Under the pieces are notes generated by a model, which did no database searches, was not told the DNA's origin, and was given only the letters and a program-made list of their open reading frames with translations. Shown here in pieces: positions 1 to 6,226 of a stretch of 63,790 nt of DNA. The position numbers and the translations under genes are program-made. Within the stretch, counting starts at the first letter, position 1. Every line of letters starts with the position of its first letter. Source of the DNA: JAGPUQ01 sp050179115 (GTDB taxonomy: Bacteria > Pseudomonadota > Gammaproteobacteria > Pseudomonadales > Porticoccaceae); NCBI GenBank assembly GCA_050179115.1, contig JBFXFL010000011.1:1-63790 (forward strand). The letters run 5' to 3'.

Positions 1-615
1 CACGTCACCCAGTTCGACGATGCCGACATCACCGAACTCGAAGCCTTCCGCCAGACCCGCAAGGGCGAGGCCGAAGCGCGCGGCGTCAAGCTGACCCCGG
101 TGCCGTTCATCCTCAAGGCCTGTGCCATCGCGCTGCGCGACAACCCGGTGCTCAATCGCTCCCTCGCGCGCGACGGCGCGCACTTTGTGCAGCGGCAGTA
201 TTTCCATCTCGGCATGGCGGTCGATACGCCGCGCGGACTGCTGGTGCCCGTGGTGCACGATGTGGATCGCAAGGGCATCTGGGAGCTGGCCGCCGAAGTT
301 GCCGCACTCAGCGACAAGGCGCGCGCCGGCAAGTTGACGACCAACGAGATGCAGGGCGCCTGCTTCACGATATCGAGCCTGGGCGCCCTCGGCGGGCGCG
401 GCTTTACCCCCGTCGTGAACACCCCGGAGGTCGGCATTCTCGGGGTCTCCCGCGCCGCCGTGCAGCCGGTCTGGAACGGCCGCGAATTCATGCCCCGCAC
501 AATGTTGCCGCTCGCGCTCTCCTACGATCACCGCGTCGTCAACGGCGGCGACGGTGGCCGTTTCCTCACGCAGCTGGTCGCGCTGCTGTCCGATATCCGG
601 CTGTTGCTGATGTAG
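1..615 (+). CDS. aceF: Dihydrolipoamide acetyltransferase E2, C-terminal catalytic part (5' truncated by window edge)
   Basis: The reading frame is open from base 1, so only the last 204 residues are present. They are the 2-oxoacid dehydrogenase acyltransferase catalytic domain, which moves the acetyl group from lipoyl-lysine to CoA in the pyruvate dehydrogenase complex. The C-terminal part carries the active-site block SYDHRVVNGG, with the catalytic His, and ends in LLSDIRLLLM like proteobacterial E2p proteins. The usual Asp of the HRxxDG motif is Asn here; I recall the same exchange in some genuine E2p enzymes, so it need not mean loss of activity. The lipoyl and E1/E3-binding domains lie outside the window. 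A branched-chain or 2-oxoglutarate E2 is less likely from the C-terminal sequence but cannot be excluded. Confidence 0.9.
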   Translation, partial: HVTQFDDADITELEAFRQTRKGEAEARGVKLTPVPFILKACAIALRDNPVLNRSLARDGAHFVQRQYFHLGMAVDTPRGLLVPVVHDVDRKGIWELAAEVAALSDKARAGKLTTNEMQGACFTISSLGALGGRGFTPVVNTPEVGILGVSRAAVQPVWNGREFMPRTMLPLALSYDHRVVNGGDGGRFLTQLVALLSDIRLLLM

Positions 616-623
616 TCGGGGCA

Positions 624-660
624 GCCCCGGTCAGGGAGGTAGATGCCAGCCAACCGGGGC
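624..660. terminator. Inverted repeat between convergent aceF and DUF2970 gene
   Basis: An 8-bp perfect inverted repeat (GCCCCGGT at 624-631, ACCGGGGC at 653-660) with a 21-nt loop lies just after the aceF stop and before the end of the convergent DUF2970 gene. It could act as a bidirectional transcription stop, but there is no T-run and the loop is long. Confidence 0.35.
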
Positions 661-676
661 GGATCACCGTCGCCGA

Positions 677-910
677 CTAGCGGGCGATAAAATTCACCAG
701 CACGATCAAAGCCGTGATAACCAGCACAAAATACAGCACGGCGACGGCAAACACATACGGGCCGTTGGCCCTCGCAAAATCCTCCTTGCGCTTGCTGCTC
801 GGCCGCACGCCCAGGTGGCCGCTCAGTACGATCACCAGCGTGCGCCAGAAGCCGTAAGGCTCAGGTTTGTTAGCTTCTTCGTTGTCGTCGTGGTGCTGGA
901 TGTCGGTCAT
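677..910 (-). CDS. DUF2970 family small membrane protein
   Basis: A 77-residue protein whose second half is one hydrophobic segment (about residues 48-75, ending NFIAR). The middle carries a GVRPSSKRKEDF block typical of DUF2970 proteins, where a short amphipathic stretch is followed by SSKxxxxDF and a single C-terminal membrane helix. The function of the family is unknown to me. I chose the ATG at 910 (MTDIQHH) rather than an upstream start because the acidic leader from this Met gives the usual family length. It is convergent with aceF and stands alone. Confidence 0.72.
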   Translation of the reverse strand: MTDIQHHDDNEEANKPEPYGFWRTLVIVLSGHLGVRPSSKRKEDFARANGPYVFAVAVLYFVLVITALIVLVNFIAR

Positions 911-956
911 GGAAAACCCTCTGTCAGTGCATCCGGACCAGGTCAATTCCGATACT

Positions 957-1318
957 TCAATCGCATCCCGTTAAATCATCCAGGAATTCCGAGGCGGGAT
1001 CGACACTCGTCACCAGCAGATGATCCCGCGCCCGCGTGCAGGCGACATAGAGCAGATGGCGCTCGGTGTCGTAGACGTCTTCAAGATCGGCGTTATCGGC
1101 GACCGATTCGATGCGCTCCTGTAACGGAACAACCTCGTCGTCGCAGGCCCGCACCGACCGGAAGTGTTTGTCCCTGGCCCGGTCCAGCTTGTGGAAACTC
1201 ATGCCCGGACTGGCGGGATTCAGTTGAAGGTCGAAGGCCGTGGTCTTGACTGTTTTCTGCTCATCGCCGGTCGCCCCGCCAGGCTGGCGGTGAAGGTGTC
1301 GGCGCTGCGGAAGTCCAT
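957..1318 (-). pseudogene. Remnant of a UvrD-like helicase: N-terminal toxin-like domain fused to motif VI by internal deletion
   Basis: Reading leftwards from the ATG at 1318, the start (MDFRSADTFTASLA) matches the beginning of a family of long UvrD/PcrA-type helicases that carry a RelE-like N-terminal domain. A one-base frameshift near 1270 moves to the frame reading GDEQKTVKTTAFDLQLNP and then MSFHKLDRARDKHF. After FRSVRA the sequence jumps to CDDEVVPLQ and ERHLLYVACTRARDHLL, which is the C-terminal helicase motif VI region. Walker A, Walker B and most of the motor domains are absent, so roughly the middle 500 or more residues have been deleted. The remaining 81-residue open frame (957-1202) is very unlikely to function. 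A second remnant of the same N-terminus lies at 2041-2193. The family assignment is from memory of conserved blocks. Confidence 0.75.
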
Positions 1319-1324
1319 GCGTGC

Positions 1325-1708
1325 TCAGGCCGGCAACGGGAACAGGCGCAGACCCTGGCTGACGAAGGGCTCGAAATCCGCACCGTTCAGGGTGACGAAT
1401 TCGGCCTTGGCCCGGATTGCCATCGCCGCAATGAGTGCATCCGTCTTGAGCGTGCGTTTGCGGCCGGCGGCATTGAACAGCTCGGCCGCCAGCTCGGCGG
1501 CGTCCTCACCGACCGGCAGGATGCGTCCTTCAAGGAAAGCGCGCGCCAGGCCGGCTTCCGTTTCAGCCAGCGGGCCAGCAAGAAACTCGTACCAGACCAG
1601 TGCACTGACGGCGACGGCCTCCCCCGCCAGGACGCGCGCAACGGCCGGATGCCCCTCCCGCGCCCAGTGCGGCAGCGCGATCAGGGCGTTGGTGTCGAAA
1701 TGGAGCAC
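1325..1708 (-). CDS. PIN-domain ribonuclease toxin (VapC-like)
   Basis: A 127-residue PIN-fold protein, the likely RNase toxin of a type II toxin-antitoxin pair. The acidic metal-binding residues are recognisable: Asp5 in HFDTNALI, Glu41 in WYEFLAGP, the Asp in KTDALIAAMA (about residue 90) and Asp in LNGADFEPF (about 111). It starts two bases after the stop of the antitoxin gene upstream, as in a two-gene operon. The pair sits between two decayed copies of a helicase gene 5' end, next to an IS element, which fits an acquired module. All catalytic acidic residues appear intact, so the toxin may be active. Confidence 0.88.
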   Translation of the reverse strand: MLHFDTNALIALPHWAREGHPAVARVLAGEAVAVSALVWYEFLAGPLAETEAGLARAFLEGRILPVGEDAAELAAELFNAAGRKRTLKTDALIAAMAIRAKAEFVTLNGADFEPFVSQGLRLFPLPA

Positions 1709-1710
1709 CC

Positions 1711-1995
1711 TCAGGATTTTCCGGCGCGGTGCGCATCATCCGCATGTCGCGCGGCGCGCAGCGAGGCGATCAGCCGGCGTGTTTGCGCCTCGGTGCGCGG
1801 CAACGGCTGACGCTGATAGTGGACGACGACCTCAGCCGGCGACGGGGCGGCCTCGCGCTGCTGGGCGGCGGCGTGCTCCACAGAACGGCGGATCACTTCC
1901 GCCTGTGACACGCCCCAGACGCGCGCCAGGTGTCGGATGCGCTGCGCCGTCTGCTCATCCAGCGCGTAGGTGGAACGGACGGACATTTGGGCCAT
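1711..1995 (-). CDS. Ribbon-helix-helix antitoxin of the PIN toxin
   Basis: A 94-residue protein whose first half has the ribbon-helix-helix pattern (SVRSTYALDEQTAQRI, then VSQAEVIRRSVEHAA), the DNA-binding fold of CopG/VapB-type antitoxins. The C-terminal half (from about residue 50) is less structured and should be the part that wraps the toxin. The start at 1995 is favoured by a GGAG five to six bases upstream; an internal Met three codons later lacks this. The promoter region upstream contains a short direct repeat (CCATA-acg-CCATA, about 2014-2027 on this strand) that could be an operator, but no strong -35 box is visible. Confidence 0.82.
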   Translation of the reverse strand: MAQMSVRSTYALDEQTAQRIRHLARVWGVSQAEVIRRSVEHAAAQQREAAPSPAEVVVHYQRQPLPRTEAQTRRLIASLRAARHADDAHRAGKS

Positions 1996-2040
1996 GGTGA
2001 CTCCAAAGCGATAGTATGGCGTTATGGTACGAGCCGGAAC

Positions 2041-2193
2041 CTACAGGGTAAAGGGCCGAGCACAGCCTGATCGGGTCTGCGTGGCGCGCTTCGGAGTGGC
2101 GGGGCCGGGTTGCAGATTGAAGGCCGTAGTCCTGGCGACCTTTTGCTCGTTGCCGGTCAGGCGGGCGGTGAAGGTGTCGGAGATTCGAAACAT
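2041..2193 (-). pseudogene. Second short remnant of the helicase/toxin-like N-terminus
   Basis: A 50-codon frame starting at ATG 2193 begins MFRISDTFTARLTGNEQKV and continues RTTAFNLQPGPATPK, which lines up with the start of the pseudogene at 957-1318 (DTFTASLA, GDEQKTVKTTAFDLQLNP). It then drifts into unrelated sequence and stops. DNA similarity between the two copies is visible over about 100 bases (roughly 1205-1305 and 2096-2187). The IS3 element begins about 55 bases upstream of this start. It is a gene fragment, not a functional small protein, as far as can be judged. Confidence 0.65.
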
Positions 2194-2265
2194 GAACGGT
2201 GGCCGTAACCAGTAAGACTAACGAGGCGGTGCTTTTGTAAGGGGACCGACGTCTCCCCCGATTTG

Positions 2266-2288
2266 AGTAGCACGTAGCTTTGGAGTCC
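2266..2288 (+). repeat. Left terminal inverted repeat (inner part) of the IS3 element
   Basis: AGTAGCAC (2266-2273) and GCTTTGGAGTCC (2277-2288) are the exact reverse complements of segments at 3425-3432 and 3410-3421 near the other end of the element. The intervening three bases differ. Confidence 0.85.
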
Positions 2289-2313
2289 AATCCCATTATC
2301 GAGGAGATTGGAC

Positions 2314-2577
2314 ATGAAGAAGCGTTTTAGCGAAGAGCAGATCATTGGCTTCCTGCGGGAGGCTGAGGCCGGCTTGCCCATCAAGGAGCTGTGCCGCCGG
2401 CACGGCTTTTCCGAAGCCAGCTACTACCTATGGCGCAGCAAGTTCGGCGGCATGAGCGTCTCCGATGCCAAGCGGCTCAAAGAGCTGGAAACGGAGAACA
2501 CCTGCCTGAAGAAGCTGTTGGCCGAGTCGGTGCTGGAGAACGAGGTCACCCGCGAGGCCTTGAGAAAAAAGTGGTAA
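2314..2577 (+). CDS. IS3-family transposase OrfA
   Basis: An 87-residue helix-turn-helix protein (KKRFSEEQIIGFLREAE, LCRRHGFSEASYYLWR) followed by a leucine-zipper-like segment (KRLKELETENTCLKKLL), the standard OrfA layout for binding the IS ends and multimerising. The ATG at 2314 is preceded by GAGGAG at a suitable distance. The frame ends LRKKW at 2577, right after an A6G slippery run, so part of the ribosomes would shift into orfB to make the OrfAB transposase. Confidence 0.93.
   Translation: MKKRFSEEQIIGFLREAEAGLPIKELCRRHGFSEASYYLWRSKFGGMSVSDAKRLKELETENTCLKKLLAESVLENEVTREALRKKW
2565..2571 (+). promoter_or_regulatory. Programmed -1 ribosomal frameshift site A AAA AAG
   Basis: The heptamer A AAA AAG sits in the orfA frame as (ag)A AAA AAG, four codons before the orfA stop. 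Slipping back one base leads directly into the orfB frame. This is the classic slippery sequence of IS3 elements. Confidence 0.85.
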
Positions 2578-3434
2578 GCGCACCGTCACGCCGCGAACTG
2601 GTGCGCCACATGGTCACTCGCGGTCTTAGTGAGCGACGATCCCTGCAGGTCATCGGGATGAGCGCCAGTTCCTTCCGCTACCAAACGGCGCCGGATCGTA
2701 ACCAGGCCTTGCGGGAGCAGATCATTACCCTGGCCCAGCGGCATCGCCGCTACGGCTCAGGCATGATTTACCTGAAGCTGCGCCAGACCGGACAGCGGGT
2801 CAACCACCAGCGGGTGGAACGGCTGTACGCCGAAGCCCGATTGCAAGTGAAGCGGCGGCGGCGCAAGCAGGTGCCGGTGACCGATCGGCAGCCCCTGGGG
2901 CGTCCGCAGGCTGCCAATCACGTTTGGTCAATGGACTTCGTGTTCGATCGCACAGCCGAAGGGCGGGTGATCAAGAACCTGACCGTGGTAGACGATGCCA
3001 CGCACGAGGCCGTGGCCGTCGTGCCTGAGCGGGCGATTGGCGGACAATCATTGACGCGCATCCTCGATCGGATTGCCCTACATCGCGGGTTGCCACAGGC
3101 GATCCGCACGGACAACGGCAAGGAGTTCTGCGGCCAAGCCATGATGACCTGGGCCCACATGCGTGGTGTGAAATTGTTCCTGATCGAGCCCGGCAAGCCC
3201 AACCAGAATGCCTACATCGAGTCATTCAACGGGCGCTTCCGCGACGAATGCTTGAATGAGCACTGGTTCACCAGCCTGGCGCACGCCAAGGCGACGATCG
3301 AGGCGTGGCGACGGGAATACAACGAGGAAAGACCAAAGAAATCGCTGGGGGGCATGACGCCCTCAGCCTATGCCAGCCACCTGGCTACCAAAGCAGTTAT
3401 ATTAACCACGGACTCCAAAGCCGAGTGCTACTGA
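2565..3434 (+). CDS. IS3-family transposase OrfB (DDE integrase core), expressed as OrfAB fusion
   Basis: This frame has no good start of its own and is entered by the -1 frameshift at 2565-2571. It encodes an HTH_21 region (RRYGSGMIYLKLRQ, VNHQRVERLY) and an rve integrase core with the DDE triad: Asp in WSMDFVFD, Asp in IRTDNGKEF and Glu in NAYIESFNGRFRDECL. The C-terminus (REYNEERPKKSLGGMTP) is typical of the IS407 group. The stop codon lies inside the right inverted repeat. Both reading frames are intact, so the copy might still move. Confidence 0.92.
   Translation, partial: KKVVSAPSRRELVRHMVTRGLSERRSLQVIGMSASSFRYQTAPDRNQALREQIITLAQRHRRYGSGMIYLKLRQTGQRVNHQRVERLYAEARLQVKRRRRKQVPVTDRQPLGRPQAANHVWSMDFVFDRTAEGRVIKNLTVVDDATHEAVAVVPERAIGGQSLTRILDRIALHRGLPQAIRTDNGKEFCGQAMMTWAHMRGVKLFLIEPGKPNQNAYIESFNGRFRDECLNEHWFTSLAHAKATIEAWRREYNEERPKKSLGGMTPSAYASHLATKAVILTTDSKAECY
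3410..3432 (+). repeat. Right terminal inverted repeat (inner part) of the IS3 element
   Basis: GGACTCCAAAGC (3410-3421) and GTGCTACT (3425-3432) mirror the left-end segments at 2277-2288 and 2266-2273. The orfB stop codon overlaps its outer edge. Confidence 0.85.
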
Positions 3435-3450
3435 AACTGGGGTGAAGTCG

Positions 3451-3690
3451 CCGCACCCGCCTGCCTAGCGTCGTTTCAATCGCTTCACGAAAGCGATCAT
3501 TGCCGAGCGGAAAATTGTAGGCTAGGGATTCGCGGATGTCATTGAGCTGCGTTTCCGGTAACTGGTGTTTGAACAGTTCCCGGTAGGCATAGTCGCGCGC
3601 AGCCGGGTCGCGATCCAGCGCGAGATAGAGGTCGTGATCCTGGATCAAGCTGTTGGCTTTGCCCCAGGCATTGGTTTCGCCCCGGCTTGC
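3451..3690 (-). pseudogene. C-terminal fragment of a REP-associated tyrosine transposase (RAYT)
   Basis: About 80 residues on the minus strand resemble the C-terminal tail of IS200-like RAYT proteins: NAWGKANSLIQDHDLYLALD, then AYRELFKHQLPE, DIRESLAYNFPLGNDRF and EAIETTLGRRVRR. The N-terminal catalytic part with the HUH motif and Tyr is missing upstream of about 3690, where the sequence passes into the leader of the enoyl-CoA hydratase gene. The extreme C-terminus is cut by the IS3 right end at about 3450. It is therefore broken on both sides. Such enzymes mobilise REP palindromes, one of which is seen at 7956-7975. Confidence 0.72.
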
Positions 3691-3732
3691 TCCTATCATG
3701 CCGGGCAAACCTGTCTGCCCAAGGGGCTGCCC

Positions 3733-4518
3733 GTGACTGCCAAGACGCTGGAATTCTGCACCACCCGACTCGATGGCCATGTGCTCACGGTCACCATCAA
3801 CCGGCCCGAGGTGATGAACTCCCTGCATCCGCCGGCCAATTTCGAGCTGGAGCAGGTGTTCGATGCCTTCGCCGCCGATCCCGAGCAGTGGGTCGCGATT
3901 CTCACCGGCGCCGGCGACCGCGCCTTCAGCGCCGGCAACGATCTCAAGTACCAGGCCGCGGGCGGCAAGCGCGGGAGCCCCCGCTCCGGCTTTGCGGGGC
4001 TCACTGCGCGCTTTGATCTCAACAAGCCGGTGATCGCGGCGGTCAACGGCGTCGCCATGGGCGGCGGGTTTGAAATTGCGTTGGCCTGCGATCTGATCGT
4101 TGCGTCGGAAACCGCGGTGTTCGCGCTGCCGGAGCCGCGTGTCGGTCTCGCGGCGCTGGCGGGCGGAGTGCATCGCCTGCCGCGCCAGATCGGGCTCAAG
4201 CGGGCGATGAGCATGATCCTCACCGGGCGCCGGGTCGGTGCCGCCGAGGGCAAGGAGTTGGGTTTCGTGAACGAAGTGGTGCCGCCGGCGCAGCTCATGA
4301 CGGCGGCGCGGCACTGGGCCGATCTCATTCTGGAGTGTTCGCCGTTGTCGATCCGTGCCAGCAAGGACTCGGTGATGCGGGGGCTGGATCACGCCGATCT
4401 GGAACAGGCGATGGCGCAGCAGTTGGACAGCGTGGGGGAACTCTTTCGCAGCCAGGATTTTATCGAAGGGCCGCGAGCCTTTGCCGAGAAGCGCCCGCCG
4501 CGCTGGCAGGGCAAGTGA
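3733..4518 (+). CDS. Enoyl-CoA hydratase/isomerase (crotonase) family protein
   Basis: A 261-residue crotonase, acting on acyl-CoA thioesters, most often hydrating 2-enoyl-CoA in beta-oxidation-like pathways. The oxyanion-hole segments are SAGNDLKY (about residue 75) and MGGGFEIALACD (about 108), and both usual catalytic glutamates can be placed (GGGFE and LPEPRVGL). The C-terminus has the common FAEKRPPRWQGK ending. I chose the GTG at 3733 because AAGGGG lies six bases before it; the open frame continues upstream through RAYT-derived sequence that is not part of the gene. It is followed closely by an FkbM methyltransferase gene. The substrate is not predictable. Confidence 0.87.
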   Translation: MTAKTLEFCTTRLDGHVLTVTINRPEVMNSLHPPANFELEQVFDAFAADPEQWVAILTGAGDRAFSAGNDLKYQAAGGKRGSPRSGFAGLTARFDLNKPVIAAVNGVAMGGGFEIALACDLIVASETAVFALPEPRVGLAALAGGVHRLPRQIGLKRAMSMILTGRRVGAAEGKELGFVNEVVPPAQLMTAARHWADLILECSPLSIRASKDSVMRGLDHADLEQAMAQQLDSVGELFRSQDFIEGPRAFAEKRPPRWQGK

Positions 4519-4537
4519 TGCAGTCGGAGGTGGGGGC

Positions 4538-5218
4538 GTGAAAAAGGTAGGGGAATTCTGGCTGCCGGACGTCGATCTGCGGCGCTGGAGCAACTGGGGC
4601 AAGACCCGGCGCAAGACGCTGGAGCGCTACGGCCAGGGCGCCGGACCCAAGGCCGCCGACATGGAGGCGGCGCTGGCCAACGTCCCGAAGGGCGGTCTGG
4701 CCCTGGACGGCGGCGCCAACGTGGGCGCCTACACGCGCATCATGGCGCAGCACTTCGACCGGGTGATCGCGTTCGAGCCCGCGCCGGATACCTTCGCCTG
4801 CCTCGAACGCAATGTGCGGGACTGGGGGCTTGGCGAGCGGGTCGAAGTCCGTCCCGTGGCGCTCTCGGATCGCCGCGAGCAGGTCGGGCTGAAGGGCCGG
4901 TTCGGGCATCGCTCGCTGTCGCGGCGGATATCGGGTCCGGGCGCCATTCAGAGTCTGCCCATCGATGAGCTGGAGCTGCCGGTGCTCGCGTTTCTCAAGC
5001 TGGATCTGGAAGGTTACGAGGTGCGCGCCCTGCGCGGCGCGCTGGCGACACTCAAACGTTGCCGGCCCTATGTGTTGTTCGAAGACAAGCCCCACAAGTC
5101 CGAACTCTACGGTGAGGCTCGGGAAGCGCACGATATTCTGCTATCCTTGGGCGCTGGGTTGATCGCCCGGATCGGCAAGAACGGCAATGACTGGCTGTAT
5201 GGCTTTGCTGCCGATTAG
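4538..5218 (+). CDS. FkbM-family SAM-dependent methyltransferase
   Basis: A 226-residue class I methyltransferase of the FkbM type. Motif I for S-adenosylmethionine is LALDGGANVGAYTRI (about residues 50-64), the acidic ribose-binding position is in IAFEPAPDTFACLERN, and the family block FLKLDLEGYEVRALRG follows (about 152). The start is taken at GTG 4538, with GGAGG seven bases upstream and VKKVGEFWLPD as N-terminus. It lies 19 bases after the crotonase stop, probably in the same transcript. FkbM proteins methylate hydroxyls on sugars, lipids or natural products; nothing here identifies the acceptor. Confidence 0.85.
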   Translation: MKKVGEFWLPDVDLRRWSNWGKTRRKTLERYGQGAGPKAADMEAALANVPKGGLALDGGANVGAYTRIMAQHFDRVIAFEPAPDTFACLERNVRDWGLGERVEVRPVALSDRREQVGLKGRFGHRSLSRRISGPGAIQSLPIDELELPVLAFLKLDLEGYEVRALRGALATLKRCRPYVLFEDKPHKSELYGEAREAHDILLSLGAGLIARIGKNGNDWLYGFAAD

Positions 5219-5332
5219 GACAGCGGGCACAGCCCGCGGCGCAGAGCCGCAAGCTGGTCAGTCCGCCAGTTGGTCGGTTGGCAAGGTAAGGCTCCGTAAT
5301 ACCCCCGCGTGACCGATCGCGGGCAGCACTTC

Positions 5333-5409
5333 GCCTCTGTAGCTCAGTTGGATAGAGTAACCGGCTTCGAACCGGTTGGTCGGGAGTTCGAGTCTCTCCA
5401 GGGGCGCCA
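5333..5409 (+). tRNA. tRNA-Arg (anticodon UCG)
   Basis: A 77-nt cloverleaf can be folded by eye. The acceptor stem is GCCTCTG/CAGGGGC (5333-5339 with 5399-5405), the D arm GCTC/GAGT, and the anticodon stem ACCGG/CCGGT with loop CTTCGAA, giving anticodon TCG at 5367-5369. The T arm is GGGAG/CTCTC with loop TTCGAGT. The discriminator is G5406 and CCA is encoded at 5407-5409. A T-run at 5410-5415 follows directly and may help end transcription. It reads CGA/CGG arginine codons. It is a single tRNA gene, not part of a cluster in this window. Confidence 0.95.
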
Positions 5410-5552
5410 TTTTTTCTGCACGAAATGTTTGGCGATAGAGATTCTTCGGAATAAGGCGTTTTGAGTTCAAGTCCAGCCCGGAATTCACGCGCCGCCGGTA
5501 AAGCCGCGGTTGCCGGGGCCGCGTTCCCTTCGCCACGCCAGAACCCGGGCCG

Positions 5553-6149
5553 TCACTCCGCCCGCAGTCCGTGCCGCTCCCGGTTGTCATTGCGTTCGCG
5601 CGCACTCTTGCGAAACAGCACATAGGTAGCACCCACGCCACCGTCGCGACGCTGCGCGCTATGGAACGCCAGCACCTCGTCCAGCTCCCGCAGCCAGTGG
5701 TTCACGCAGCTTTTGAGCAGGGCGGGCGGATTGCGCCCTTCGCCACGGCCGTGGCTGATGAGTCCACAGCGGAGGTCATGGGTCATGGCATCGCGGGAGA
5801 ACTGAAATACGGCCAGCCGGGCCTGTTCCACCGTCAGCCGATGCAGATCCAGTCGCGAATCGATGGCGTAATGGCCCTGCCGCAGATTCTTGAAGACGCC
5901 GTTCTGGACGCCGTCGCGCTTCCAGGCCAGCACGTCCCAGGGTTCGACGGCTACCACCCGCTCGGCACGTGCCAGATGGTTGCCGTCGCGGACCCGTTCC
6001 TGCGCCGCGGCCTGGCGGCGGACGTCCAGCCCCGGCGAGCGCTCGCTGACCTTGGGGCTGATCACGCGCACGGCCTGACGCAGCGGCTCGACCTCGCCGA
6101 TCAGTTCGTCAAATCCCGGTTGGTCCGCTTCCGTCATGGTTGCCAGCAT
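5553..6149 (-). CDS. Smr-domain protein (SmrA/YdaL-like DNA endonuclease)
   Basis: A 198-residue protein with a C-terminal Smr domain: LDLHRLTVEQARLAV (about residue 101), ISHGRGEGRNPPALLK (about 130) and AFHSAQRRDGGVGATYVLF (about 161), the three conserved blocks LDLHG, HGKG and GGxGAT-like. Its length and N-terminal extension match stand-alone SmrA proteins, which nick DNA or act in RNA and ribosome quality control. The start is uncertain: the codons at 6149 and 6137 are both possible and neither has a clear ribosome-binding site. It is transcribed leftwards towards the tRNA gene, with no operon partner. Confidence 0.87.
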   Translation of the reverse strand: MLATMTEADQPGFDELIGEVEPLRQAVRVISPKVSERSPGLDVRRQAAAQERVRDGNHLARAERVVAVEPWDVLAWKRDGVQNGVFKNLRQGHYAIDSRLDLHRLTVEQARLAVFQFSRDAMTHDLRCGLISHGRGEGRNPPALLKSCVNHWLRELDEVLAFHSAQRRDGGVGATYVLFRKSARERNDNRERHGLRAE

Positions 6150-6226
6150 AGGGGGGTAGCGTGCAGCGGCGCAACCTGCCGAAGCCCCGCTCGCTCGACA
6201 ACTCCCAGGCTGCTTGCGGGTTGCGC

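Larger units (their letters stand above)
2249..3449 (+). mobile_element. IS3-family insertion sequence, IS407-like
   Basis: The element is defined by orfA and orfB of IS3 type plus matching imperfect ends. Perfect parts of the inverted repeat are GCTTTGGAGTCC (2277-2288) against GGACTCCAAAGC (3410-3421), and AGTAGCAC (2266-2273) against GTGCTACT (3425-3432). Outward of these, similarity continues imperfectly to about 2249 and 3449. I could not find a convincing target-site duplication, so the exact outer ends are uncertain by several bases and the copy may be old or recombined. The right end cuts the C-terminus of a REP-associated transposase gene; the left end lies just upstream of a helicase remnant. 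Confidence 0.85.

Noticed and set aside
3565..3732. An N-terminal extension of the crotonase starting MFEQFPVGIV
   Set aside because: This stretch is the antisense of the transposase fragment. The GTG at 3733 has a ribosome-binding site and gives the normal family start.
5219..5332. A promoter with TTGGCA and TAATAC before tRNA-Arg
   Set aside because: The boxes at 5278-5283 and 5297-5302 are only 13 bases apart, too close for a standard promoter.
5333..5409. tRNA-Arg as an integration site for a genomic island
   Set aside because: No partial copy of the tRNA 3' end and no integrase gene were seen in the window.
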